A DNA stretch of 64,000 bases, taken from the NCBI GenBank assembly GCA_963844405.1, contig CAWJNZ010000004.1:124001-188000 (forward strand), written 5' to 3'. Position numbers and translations under genes: made by a program. Position 1 is the stretch's first letter. Every line of letters starts with the position of its first letter. The notes under the pieces are model-generated. The model was not told the origin of the DNA. It ran no database searches and saw only the letters and a list, made by a program, of their open reading frames with translations. Shown here piece after piece: positions 7,470 to 15,532 of this stretch. This DNA is from DASSUW01 sp963844405 (lineage in GTDB: Bacteria; Actinomycetota; Thermoleophilia; Solirubrobacterales; Solirubrobacteraceae).

Positions 7470-8405
7470 ATGACGCGTGAGCCGGGTCTCCTCTCCGTCG
7501 CCGCTCCGATGCACGACGAGGAGGGCACCGTGCGTGCCTTCTACGAGCGGGTGGTGGCCGCCCTGGAGGGCCTGCGGTTCGAGCTCGTCATCGCCGACGA
7601 CGGCAGCCGCGACGGCACCCCCGGGATGCTGCGCGAGCTCGCGGCCGAGGACGACCGCGTCAAGGTCGTCACGCTGGCGCGCAACTTCGGCCACCAGGCC
7701 GCCCTGACCGCGGCGCTCGAGCACGCCGGCGGCGACGTCGTGGTGATGATGGACGGCGACCTCCAGGACCCGCCCGAGGTGATCCCGGAGATGCTCGACC
7801 GCTGGCGCAGCGGATCGGACGTCGTCTACGCGGTGCGCACCCGCCGCGAGGGCGAGACCGCGTTCAAGCGGCGCACCGCGAGCTGGTTCTACCGGCTCTT
7901 CCGCTGGGTGGCGGACATCGACCTGCCGCCCGACGCCGGCGACTTCCGGCTGATGGACCGCCGGCCGCTCGACGCCATGCTCGCCATGCCCGAGCGCAAC
8001 CGCTTCCTGCGCGGGATGAGCGTCTGGGTCGGCTTCAACCAGACCGCGGTGACGTTCGAGCGCGAGGCGCGCGCGGCCGGCCGCACGAAGTACTCGCTGC
8101 GCCGCATGGTCCGCTTCAGCTTCGACGCCATCACGAGCTTCAGCCACCGCCCGCTGCAGTTCGCGACGCTGCTCGGCTTCGCGTTCTCGGCGCTCGCCTT
8201 CCTCGCCATCCCGCTCACGGTGATCGCGCGCTACACGAACATCTACGAGCGGGGCGTCCCCTCGGTCATCGTGATCATCCTGCTGCTCGGCGGGATCCAG
8301 CTCATCTGCGTCGGCATCATCGGCGAGTACCTGGGGCGGATCTACGACGAGGTCAAGCACCGGCCGCTCTACGTCGTGCGCGACAAGGCGAACCTCGACA
8401 AGTGA
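7470..8405 (+). CDS. family 2 glycosyltransferase, GtrB/DPM1 type
   Basis: Likely transfers a sugar from a nucleotide donor to polyprenyl phosphate at the inner face of the membrane. The GT-A domain spans residues 5-235, with VIADDGSRDGT, the metal-binding MMDGDLQDPPEV, and AGRTKYSLRRM near the end. Two transmembrane helices follow at about 233-255 and 267-290 (LQFATLLGFAFSALAFLAI and VIVIILLLGGIQLICVGIIG), then a short cytoplasmic tail, as in GtrB. It overlaps the next gene as GTGA, starting a four-gene operon. The sugar and final acceptor cannot be told. Confidence 0.88.
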   Translation: MTREPGLLSVAAPMHDEEGTVRAFYERVVAALEGLRFELVIADDGSRDGTPGMLRELAAEDDRVKVVTLARNFGHQAALTAALEHAGGDVVVMMDGDLQDPPEVIPEMLDRWRSGSDVVYAVRTRREGETAFKRRTASWFYRLFRWVADIDLPPDAGDFRLMDRRPLDAMLAMPERNRFLRGMSVWVGFNQTAVTFEREARAAGRTKYSLRRMVRFSFDAITSFSHRPLQFATLLGFAFSALAFLAIPLTVIARYTNIYERGVPSVIVIILLLGGIQLICVGIIGEYLGRIYDEVKHRPLYVVRDKANLDK

Positions 8406-9695
8406 GGGTCGCGGTGATCGGGGCGGGGGTGACGGGGCTGGTCGCCGCCTACCGGCTGACCGCGGCCGGCCACGAGGTCGACGTCTACGAGCGCTGGCCG
8501 GGGCTGGGCGGGATGGCCGCGACGCTCGACGTCGGCGGCGGCCACCTGCTCGAGCGCTACTACCACCACCTGTTCACGACCGACCGCCACATCGCCGCCC
8601 TCTACGACGAGCTGGGGCTGGAGATCGAATGGCGTCCGTCGAGCGTCGCGATGTTCGCGCACGGCCGCCAGTGGCCGTTCACGACGCCGGGCGACCTGCT
8701 GCGCTTCAAACCGCTGCCGGCCCTTGACCGCGTGCGGATGGGCGTCGCCGTGCTCGCCCTCCAGCGGCGCGGCGACCGGGCGCCGTTCGAGCGCGTCACC
8801 GCCCGGGCGTGGATCGAGAAGTGGATGGGCAAGGCGGCATGGCGGGAGGTCTGGGGCCCGATGCTCCGCGGCAAGTTCGGCGAGCGCGCCGACGAGATCG
8901 CGATGGTCTGGCTGTGGAGCAAGCTGCGCCTGCGCCGGGGCGAGGACTCGCGCGAGGAGCAGCTCGGCTACCCGGCCGGCTCGTGGGAGCCGCTGTTCGG
9001 GGCGCTGCGCGAGCGGATCGAGGCGCGCGGACGCGTGCTGATCGACCGTCCGGCGGTCCGCATCGAACCCGGCTTCGAGGTGACCTACGGCGCTCCCGGC
9101 TCCTTTCGCTCCGGCCACGATCCACGGGCCTTCGAGCCCGCCGGCAGCGAGCGCTACGACCGCGTGCTCGCCACCGTCCCGAACGACATCTTCGCGCGGC
9201 TGAGCGGCCAGCCCGAGCCGCCGATCGAGTACTTCGCGGCGCTCACCCTGCTGCTCGAGCTCGACCGCCGGTTCACCCCGTACTACTGGACCAACGTGGC
9301 CGACCGTGAGCTGCCGTTCGTGGGGCTGATCGAGCACACCAACTTCGTGGAACCCGAGCGCTACGACGGCCGCCGCTTCCTCTACGTCGCCAACTACCTC
9401 GAGCACGGGCACGAGCTGCTCGGGCTCGACGCCGACGCCCTGCTCGAGCGCTACCTGCCCGGCCTGCGGCGGGTGAACCCGGCCTTCGAGCGGTCGTGGG
9501 TCGAAGCAGGCGTGGCTGCACCGCGAGCCGGCCGCGCAGCCGATCGTCACCGTCGGCTACCACGAGCGGATCCCGCCGCTCCAGACCTCGATCCCGGGCC
9601 TGGTGCTCGCGAACACCACGCAGGTCTATCCCGAGGACCGGGGGACGAACTACGCCGTCCGGCTCGGCAATCAGGCCGCGGAGGCGATCGCGTGA
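8402..9695 (+). pseudogene. FAD-dependent amine-oxidase-like oxidoreductase, one frameshift
   Basis: A Rossmann FAD protein: VAVIGAGVTGLVAAYRL at the N terminus is the dinucleotide fold, followed by the GG doublet region and YERWPGLGGMAATL. It resembles flavin oxidoreductases that sit beside GtrB-type transferases in lipid or glycan clusters. The frame is correct to about 9505, then shifts. In the new frame AWLHREPAAQPIVTVGY and NQAAEAIA finish the protein at a TGA at 9695, as expected for the FAD-binding C terminus. Uncorrected, the frame runs on into hydantoinase A. The start GTG overlaps the transferase stop; the stop overlaps the next start. A single-base error is the simplest reading. 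Confidence 0.75.
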
Positions 9696-11620
9696 GCGCA
9701 CTGGGGATCGACGTCGGCGGCACGTTCACCGACGCCGTGCTCGTCTCCGCCGACCGGATGGTGACCGCCAAGGTGCTGAGCACGGCGCGGCAGGAGGAGG
9801 GCGTGGTGGCGGCGGCGCGCGCGGTGCTGGACCGCGCCGGCGTCGAGCCCGGCGACGTGACCCACTTCGTGCACGGCTCGACGGTGGCCACCAACGCGCT
9901 GCTGGAGCGCCGCCTGGCCCGCACGGCGCTCGTCACCACCAAGGGCTTCCGCGACCTGCTCTTCCTCGGCCGCCAGGCGCGGCCGAGCCTCTACCGGCTG
10001 CACGAGGCGCCGACGCCGCCGGTCGTGGAGCGGCGGCTGTGCGTGGAGGTCGACGAGCGGATGGGGCCCGACGGCGTGATCCGCGAGCTCGACGAGGCGA
10101 GCGTCGAGCGCGCGGCGAAGCGGCTGGCGCGCGCCCGCGTGGAGGCGGTCGCGGTCTGCCTGCTGTTCGCCTTCCGCGACCCGGCGCACGAGGCGCGCGT
10201 GGCCGAGCTGCTGCGCTCGCAGCTGCCGGAGGCGTTCGTGGTCGCCTCGCACGAGGTCGCCGCCGAGGTGCGCGAGTTCGAGCGTGCGACGACCGCCACG
10301 GTCGACGCCGCGCTCGGCCCGCCGACCGGCGAATACCTCGCTCGGCTGCGCGATTCAGCGCGACGTGCGGGGCTGCCCGAACCGTTGGTGATGCTCTCCT
10401 CCGGCGGGGTGGCCACGTTGGAGCAGGCGGCCGCCCATCCGGCGGCGATGCTGCTCTCCGGCCCCGCCGGCGGCGCCGTGGCCGCCCGCATCGTCGCCGA
10501 GCCTCCCGCGCTCGGCTTCGACATGGGCGGCACGAGCTGCGACACGTTCTTCCTCGCCGAGGGCGGCACCGAGTCCGAGCTGACCGTCCAGCGCGAGGTC
10601 GCCGGCCTGCCCGTCCGCCTGCCGATGGTCGACATCCACACGGTGAGCGCGGGCGGCGGCTCGATCGCGTGGGTCGACAGCGGCGGCGCGCTGCGCGTGG
10701 GCCCGCAGAGCGCGGGCGCCGACCCCGGCCCGGCCTGCTATGGCCGCGGCGGCGAGCAGCCGACGGTCACCGACGCCAACCTCGTGCTCGGCCGCCTGCC
10801 GGCCGACTCGCCGATCTCCGCCGACCTCGAGCTCGACGTCGCGGCCGCCCGAGCGGCTCTCGAGTCGCTCGGCATCGGCGCGGCCGAGGAGGCCGCCGAG
10901 GGCGTGGTGGCCGTCGCCGTCAACGCCATGGTCCAGGCGCTCCGCGTGGTCTCCGTGGAGCGCGGCCACGACCCGGCCGGCGCCTCGCTGCTGGCCTTCG
11001 GCGGCGCCGGCCCGCTGCACGCCTGCGAGCTCGCCGCCCAGCTCGGCGCCACGCGCGTGCTCTGCCTGCCGGCCAGCGGCGTGCTGTCCGCGGTCGGCCT
11101 GGCCGCCGCGGAGCGCCGCCGCGACGCCTCGCGCAGCCTCCTGACGCCGCTCGCCGAGGCGTCCGACCTGCGATCCCTGGTGGAGGAGCTGGCCGCGTCG
11201 CGCGACGGCGAGTCGGTCCGCGGCGCCGCCGACCTGCGCTACACCGGCCAGTCGTTCGAGCTGCTGGTGCCGTTCGAGGACCCCGCCGAGCTCGAGGAGG
11301 CGTTCCACGCCGAGCACGAGCGCCGCTACGGCCACGCCGACCGCGAGCGCGCGGTCGAGCTCGTCACGCTGCGGGCGGCCGCCGTCGCGCCCGGCGCCGA
11401 GGTCACGCTGGCCGCGACCGGCGAGTGCGAGCGCAGCCGCCGGACGATCCGCTGGGACGGCGAGGACGTCGAGGCGACCGTGTTCACCGGGAGCGGGCTC
11501 CCGCCGGGCACGAGGGTCGAGGGGCCCGCCATCGTCGAGTTCCCGGAGACCACCTGCCTCGTCCCGCCCGGCTGGGCGGGGGAGGCCGACGAGCGCGGCA
11601 TCCTGGAGCTCACGACATGA
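9692..11620 (+). CDS. hyuA: hydantoinase/oxoprolinase subunit A
   Basis: ATP-dependent ring-opening hydrolase subunit of the hydantoinase/5-oxoprolinase/acetone-carboxylase group. The 642 residues start with GIDVGGTFTDAV (phosphate-binding fold), then FVHGSTVATNALLERR near residue 55, LLSGPAGGAVAARI, DMGGTSCDTFF and a GGAGPLHACELA segment near the end. The GTG at 9692 overlaps the oxidoreductase stop (GTGA) and the gene overlaps hyuB (ATGA). The exact substrate cannot be read; hydantoin, 5-oxoproline or N-methylhydantoin type lactams are all possible. Its fusion by overlap to glycan-type genes is unusual. Confidence 0.88.
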   Translation: MSALGIDVGGTFTDAVLVSADRMVTAKVLSTARQEEGVVAAARAVLDRAGVEPGDVTHFVHGSTVATNALLERRLARTALVTTKGFRDLLFLGRQARPSLYRLHEAPTPPVVERRLCVEVDERMGPDGVIRELDEASVERAAKRLARARVEAVAVCLLFAFRDPAHEARVAELLRSQLPEAFVVASHEVAAEVREFERATTATVDAALGPPTGEYLARLRDSARRAGLPEPLVMLSSGGVATLEQAAAHPAAMLLSGPAGGAVAARIVAEPPALGFDMGGTSCDTFFLAEGGTESELTVQREVAGLPVRLPMVDIHTVSAGGGSIAWVDSGGALRVGPQSAGADPGPACYGRGGEQPTVTDANLVLGRLPADSPISADLELDVAAARAALESLGIGAAEEAAEGVVAVAVNAMVQALRVVSVERGHDPAGASLLAFGGAGPLHACELAAQLGATRVLCLPASGVLSAVGLAAAERRRDASRSLLTPLAEASDLRSLVEELAASRDGESVRGAADLRYTGQSFELLVPFEDPAELEEAFHAEHERRYGHADRERAVELVTLRAAAVAPGAEVTLAATGECERSRRTIRWDGEDVEATVFTGSGLPPGTRVEGPAIVEFPETTCLVPPGWAGEADERGILELTT

Positions 11621-13107
11621 ACGCCGCCGAGCTCCAGGTCGCCGTCGGATCGCTGCGGGGGATCGCCGAGGAGATGGGCACGGCGCTCATCCACAGCGCG
11701 CTGTCGCCCAACATCAAGGAGCGGCGCGACTGCTCGACCGCGCTGTTCGACCCCGACGGCCGGCTCGTCATCCAGGCCGAGCACATCCCGGTCCACCTCG
11801 GGGCGCTGCCCGCGTCTGTTGAGGCGGTGCGCGCGAAAGACGTCGCACCCGGCGACGTGTGGGTCCTCAACGATCCGTTCCTCGGCGGCTCGCACCTGCC
11901 CGACATCACGCTCGTCTCGCCGATCCACGTCGAGGGCGAGCTGCTGGGCTGGGCCGCCTCGCGCGCGCACCACGCCGACGTCGGCGGCATGGCCGCCGCG
12001 TCGATGCCGGCCGACTCGACCGAGCTCCACCAGGAGGGCCTGATCCTGCCGCCGTCGCGGCTCGACGACGACCTGATCGACCTGATCGCCGCCAACTCGC
12101 GCTCCGGCGACGAGCGGCGCGGCGACCTGCGCGCCCAGCTCGCCGTCCACCGGCTGGCCGAGCGCCGCACCGCCGAGCTCGTAGAGCGCCGCGGCGCCGG
12201 CTGGTGGCGGACCGCCTGCGCGGAGGTCTGGGACTACGCGGAGCGGCGCACGCGCGCGGCGATCGCCGACATGCCCGACGGCCGCTACACGGCCAGCGAG
12301 ACGGTCGAGGCGCTCGAGGGCGACCTGACGATCCGCGTCGCGGTCGAGATCGCGGGGGAGGAGGTGCGCGTCGACTTCGACGGCACCGACCCGCAGCACG
12401 GCGGGAACCTCAACTGCCCGCTGGCCGTCACCACCTCGGCGTGCTGCTTCGTCCTGCGCGTCGTGGCCGACCCGGACGCGCCGGCCTCGGGCGGCGCCTA
12501 CGCGCCGATCGCCGTCAGCGCGCCCGAGGGCTCGCTCGTCAACGCGCGGCCGCCCGCCGCCGTGGTGGCCGGCAACGTCGAGACGTCGAGCCGCATCACC
12601 GACTGCCTGATGCGCGCGTTCGGGAAGGCGGTCGACGCTCCCGCCCAGGGTCAGGGGACGATGAACAACCTCACGTTCGGCTCGCCGGCCTTCACCTACT
12701 ACGAGACGATCGGCGGCGGCCAGGGCGGCTCGGCGGCAGGCCCGGGCCCGTCGGCGGTGCATGTGGCGATGTCGAACACGCTGAACACGCCGGTCGAGGC
12801 CCTGGAGACCGCCTATCCGCTGCGCGTCGAGCGCTACTCGCTGCGGGCGGGCAGCGGCGGCGCCGGGCGCCATCCGGGCGGCGACGGCGTGATCCGGGAG
12901 CTCACCGTGCTCGAGCCGTGCGAGATGTCGATCCTGTCCGACCGCCGCCGCCACCCGCCGCGCGGCGCCAACGGCGGCAAGCCGGGCAAGCCGGGCTCGA
13001 ACCGGCTCAACGGGCGCAAGCTCGAGCCGAAGGCGCGCGCCCGGCTCCAGCCGGGCGACACCGTGACGATCGCCACGCCCGGCGGCGGCGGGTACGGCCG
13101 CGCGTGA
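11617..13107 (+). CDS. hyuB: hydantoinase/oxoprolinase subunit B
   Basis: Partner subunit of HyuA, 496 residues. Family features include SPNIKERRDCSTALFD near residues 29-44, HIPVHLGALPASV, LNDPFLGGSHLPDITLV at about 86-102, the NVETSSRITDCLMRAFG segment and a C-terminal glycine-rich end typical of HyuB (TPGGGGYG). It overlaps hyuA by ATGA and ends one base before the converging gene at 13109. The complete HyuAB pair implies an active ATP-dependent lactam hydrolase in the cytoplasm; substrate unknown. Confidence 0.9.
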   Translation: MNAAELQVAVGSLRGIAEEMGTALIHSALSPNIKERRDCSTALFDPDGRLVIQAEHIPVHLGALPASVEAVRAKDVAPGDVWVLNDPFLGGSHLPDITLVSPIHVEGELLGWAASRAHHADVGGMAAASMPADSTELHQEGLILPPSRLDDDLIDLIAANSRSGDERRGDLRAQLAVHRLAERRTAELVERRGAGWWRTACAEVWDYAERRTRAAIADMPDGRYTASETVEALEGDLTIRVAVEIAGEEVRVDFDGTDPQHGGNLNCPLAVTTSACCFVLRVVADPDAPASGGAYAPIAVSAPEGSLVNARPPAAVVAGNVETSSRITDCLMRAFGKAVDAPAQGQGTMNNLTFGSPAFTYYETIGGGQGGSAAGPGPSAVHVAMSNTLNTPVEALETAYPLRVERYSLRAGSGGAGRHPGGDGVIRELTVLEPCEMSILSDRRRHPPRGANGGKPGKPGSNRLNGRKLEPKARARLQPGDTVTIATPGGGGYGRA

Positions 13108-13108
13108 C

Positions 13109-13642
13109 TCACTCGACGGGCAGCACGTTGGTCTGGAACGGCGAGCCGCAGGCCCGCTCGCCGTCGCGCAGCCGGAAGATCACATACGCATCCTCGACCC
13201 GAGTCGGAGCCGGCACCCAGACGGCGGGAGTGAGCTGCACGTGTGGATCGTCGAGCTCGAAGACGCCGGCGGGCTGGTCGACGTACGCCGGATCGTCGAG
13301 CGCGGCATCGGTCGCATCGTCGTACATGGTCCAGGTCAGCCTGCAACGCCGGTCCCCGAAGCCGTCGAAGCCGAGGTCGAGGAAGAGCACGCCGCCGACG
13401 GCCCCGGGGTCGCGCCCGGCGGGTGCCCGCGCGGCGTCGGCCGGGAAGCGGCGGGTGAAGTCGGCACGGGTCACGTTCGGCTCGAAACGCGTGACCTGGA
13501 GGTCGGCTCGCATCGTCGTCCCCGCGTCGGCCGGGCCGGTCAGGGCAAGCACTCCGCTGATCGTTCCCGCGACCCCCGCCACCGCGCCGGTGACGAGCCC
13601 GACGGCCTCGAGCCACGAGCGCGGCTTCAGCCGCATCGCCAT
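13109..13642 (-). CDS. membrane-anchored hypothetical protein (177 aa)
   Basis: Not recognised. One hydrophobic segment at about residues 11-36 (AVGLVTGAVAGVAGTISGVL) would anchor it, with the rest outside. The body is beta-rich and has three Cys, one in RRCRLTWTMYDD and one in RDGERACGSPF, that could form a disulfide. It overlaps the upstream beta-propeller gene by 16 bp, so the two are probably one operon. The ATG at 13642 is chosen over that at 13636 because it keeps a longer cytoplasmic lead; either is possible. Confidence 0.6.
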   Translation of the reverse strand: MAMRLKPRSWLEAVGLVTGAVAGVAGTISGVLALTGPADAGTTMRADLQVTRFEPNVTRADFTRRFPADAARAPAGRDPGAVGGVLFLDLGFDGFGDRRCRLTWTMYDDATDAALDDPAYVDQPAGVFELDDPHVQLTPAVWVPAPTRVEDAYVIFRLRDGERACGSPFQTNVLPVE

Positions 13643-14889
13643 GCCGTGCTCACGGGGCTGTCGCCGCAGTCGATCCAGGCCTCGTCGGAGCCGGAGCCTC
13701 CGTTCGCCAGGTCGCCGGGGCCGTCGCCGCGCGTGATCAGGTCGTCGGAGTTCTCTTGGCCGTAGACGCGATCGTCGCCCGTCCCGGCCTTCAGCGTGTC
13801 GTTGCCGCCGTGGCCGTACAGTCGGTCGTTGCCGCCTTTGCCGCACAGGACGTCGGCCGCGAAGATCGAGCCGTCCTTGACGTCCGCGCCGGCGGCCCCG
13901 GCCCACGTGCAGAAGCTGGCGGGCGGATCGGCCGGGATCACCGCGATGCGGGCGCGGGCGGACGCGCTCGGCGAGCCCGGCGCCCAGTGCGGGGCGACAT
14001 CCCGGCCGGGATGGCTGGTCGTGAGCTGGCGCACCCGGCCGGTGCCGAGGTCGATGCGCAGGATCTCGTACTCGCCTTCGGCCCCGCGGTCGCGCGAGCC
14101 GGGCGCGGAGAAGGCGATCGACGTGCCGGCGGGGGACCACGAGGCGGCGAACGCGTCGCGCCGGCCCGTCGTCAGCGTCTCCTCCTGGCCACCGTCGGGG
14201 GACGCGACCACCAGCGACGCGCCGCGGTCCGCGGCGCGGCTGAAGACGAGCCGGGAGGAGTCGGGCGACCACGCGGGACGGACCTCGTCGGCGGGCGTGT
14301 CCGTGACGAACGTCGTCTCGTCGGTTGCGAGGTCGGTGACGGCGATGTCGAGCTGCCCGTTGCGACGCACGGCGTAAGCCATGCGGGTGCCGTCGGGCGC
14401 CCAGGCGGGCGTCGACTTGGACAGCGGCGCCAGGTCGCTCGCCCCGGTGACAGGCCGCTCCTGCCGGCTGTCGAGGTCGAGCAGGTAGATCTCCGAGTTG
14501 GGGCCGAACGCGCCGCGGCTCTGCCGCTCGAACGCGATCTGGCGCCCGTCCGGTGCCCACACCGCGTTCAGCTCGTCTTCGGAGGTGAAGGTCAGCTGCT
14601 CGGCGCCCGTGCCGTCGGCGGCCATCCGGAAGAGCTCCCAGCTCTGGAGCCCGCGCGCGAAGACGATCTCGGCGCCGTCCGGCGACCGCGCCGCGGCGAT
14701 GTCGCGCACGCGGTTACGGGTCAGGCGGGTCTTGTCCGAGCCGTCGGGCCGCATCGCGTAGATCTCGGTGAGGCCGTGACGGTTGCTCTCGAACGTGATG
14801 ACGCCGCTCTCGTCCTGGGCCGCGGCCGGCGGTGCCGCGGCCGCGACGACGGCGGCCATGAGGAAGAGGGCCGGGATCGTGCGCGCCAT
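13627..14889 (-). CDS. secreted TolB-like beta-propeller with C-terminal RTX-type repeats
   Basis: A 420-residue exported protein. Residues 1-24 form a signal peptide ending PPAAAQ. Six or so PD40/TolB-type blades follow, each with a W-[AS]-PDG-x-I/L-x-F/Y core (for example WAPDGRQIAFERQ and WSPAGTSIAFSAP). Near residues 355-405 are glycine-Asp repeats, GGNDRLYGHGGNDTLKAG, of the RTX calcium-binding kind. TolB-like blades usually bind peptides or sugars; RTX repeats fold on calcium outside the cell. The fusion suggests a secreted or surface binding protein. Function unknown. The start at 14889 gives the signal peptide. Confidence 0.75.
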   Translation of the reverse strand: MARTIPALFLMAAVVAAAAPPAAAQDESGVITFESNRHGLTEIYAMRPDGSDKTRLTRNRVRDIAAARSPDGAEIVFARGLQSWELFRMAADGTGAEQLTFTSEDELNAVWAPDGRQIAFERQSRGAFGPNSEIYLLDLDSRQERPVTGASDLAPLSKSTPAWAPDGTRMAYAVRRNGQLDIAVTDLATDETTFVTDTPADEVRPAWSPDSSRLVFSRAADRGASLVVASPDGGQEETLTTGRRDAFAASWSPAGTSIAFSAPGSRDRGAEGEYEILRIDLGTGRVRQLTTSHPGRDVAPHWAPGSPSASARARIAVIPADPPASFCTWAGAAGADVKDGSIFAADVLCGKGGNDRLYGHGGNDTLKAGTGDDRVYGQENSDDLITRGDGPGDLANGGSGSDEAWIDCGDSPVSTAWRCG

Positions 14890-14935
14890 GTCTGGGAGAG
14901 GCGCCCGCGATCGGCTGTGATACACGTCGCCTGAG

Positions 14936-15373
14936 ATGCGCATCGCCGTCGCCGCCGACGAGGACACCGGGGTCGCGCGCCCGCTCGTCGAGCAACTGCG
15001 CGCCCGCGGCCACGAGCCGCTTCTCCACGGCGCCCTCAACCCCGACGAGCGCGACGACTGGGCGTGGGCCTCGGAGGCCGCCGCCCGCGACGTCGCCGAC
15101 GGCCGCGCCGACCAGGCGGTCGTCGCCTGCTGGACCGGGACCGGCGCCTCGATCGCCGCCAACAAGGTCGACGGCATCCGCGCCGCCCTCTGCGGCGACG
15201 CGGAGACCGCCGCCGGCGCCCGCAAGTGGAACGACGCCAACGTCCTCGCCCTCTCGCTCCGCACCACCTCCGAGGCGGTGCTCACCGAGATCCTCGACGC
15301 CTGGTTCACCGCCCAGCCGTCGTCCGACGACGACGACCGGGCGAACATCGCGCACGTGAACGAGCTCGGATGA
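14936..15373 (+). CDS. RpiB/LacA/LacB-family sugar-phosphate isomerase
   Basis: 145 residues matching ribose-5-phosphate isomerase B and galactose-6-phosphate isomerase subunits, which interconvert aldose and ketose phosphates. The diagnostic segment is ACWTGTGASIAANKVDGIRA near residues 64-83, with the active-site Cys followed by Trp rather than the Gly of Escherichia coli RpiB. KWNDANVLALSLRTTSE near the C terminus is also family-typical. The start gives RIAVAADED. The substrate could be ribose 5-phosphate or another sugar phosphate. It faces the alpha-glucuronidase gene across a hairpin at 15421-15467. Confidence 0.78.
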   Translation: MRIAVAADEDTGVARPLVEQLRARGHEPLLHGALNPDERDDWAWASEAAARDVADGRADQAVVACWTGTGASIAANKVDGIRAALCGDAETAAGARKWNDANVLALSLRTTSEAVLTEILDAWFTAQPSSDDDDRANIAHVNELG

Positions 15374-15420
15374 CTGATTCCACGACCCACGCACCCGCCT
15401 GACCACGTCCCGCGGCGCCG

Positions 15421-15467
15421 GATCGGCACCCACTGAATCGGCCCGTGGCTCCGCCACTGTGCCGATC
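15421..15467. terminator. hairpin between convergent genes
   Basis: GATCGGCAC at 15421-15429 pairs with GTGCCGATC at 15459-15467, and the loop holds a second small hairpin (GTGGC/GCCAC). It lies in the 159-bp gap between two converging genes and has no U-run, so a bidirectional terminator is likely but unproven. Confidence 0.5.
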
Positions 15468-15532
15468 GCGCGGGCACCGCCCGGCATCCACGGTACGCGG
15501 CCATGCAGGCACGCGGGCCGCGGAATCAATCA

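Noticed and set aside
8402..11620. A 1,072-residue fusion of flavoprotein and hydantoinase A
   Set aside because: Explained by a frameshift near 9505; both proteins have normal separate starts and stops in the corrected frames.
14936..15373. Trp after the active-site Cys of the RpiB-like enzyme as a loss of function
   Set aside because: As far as I recall this variant occurs in related actinobacterial isomerases, and the rest of the site is intact.
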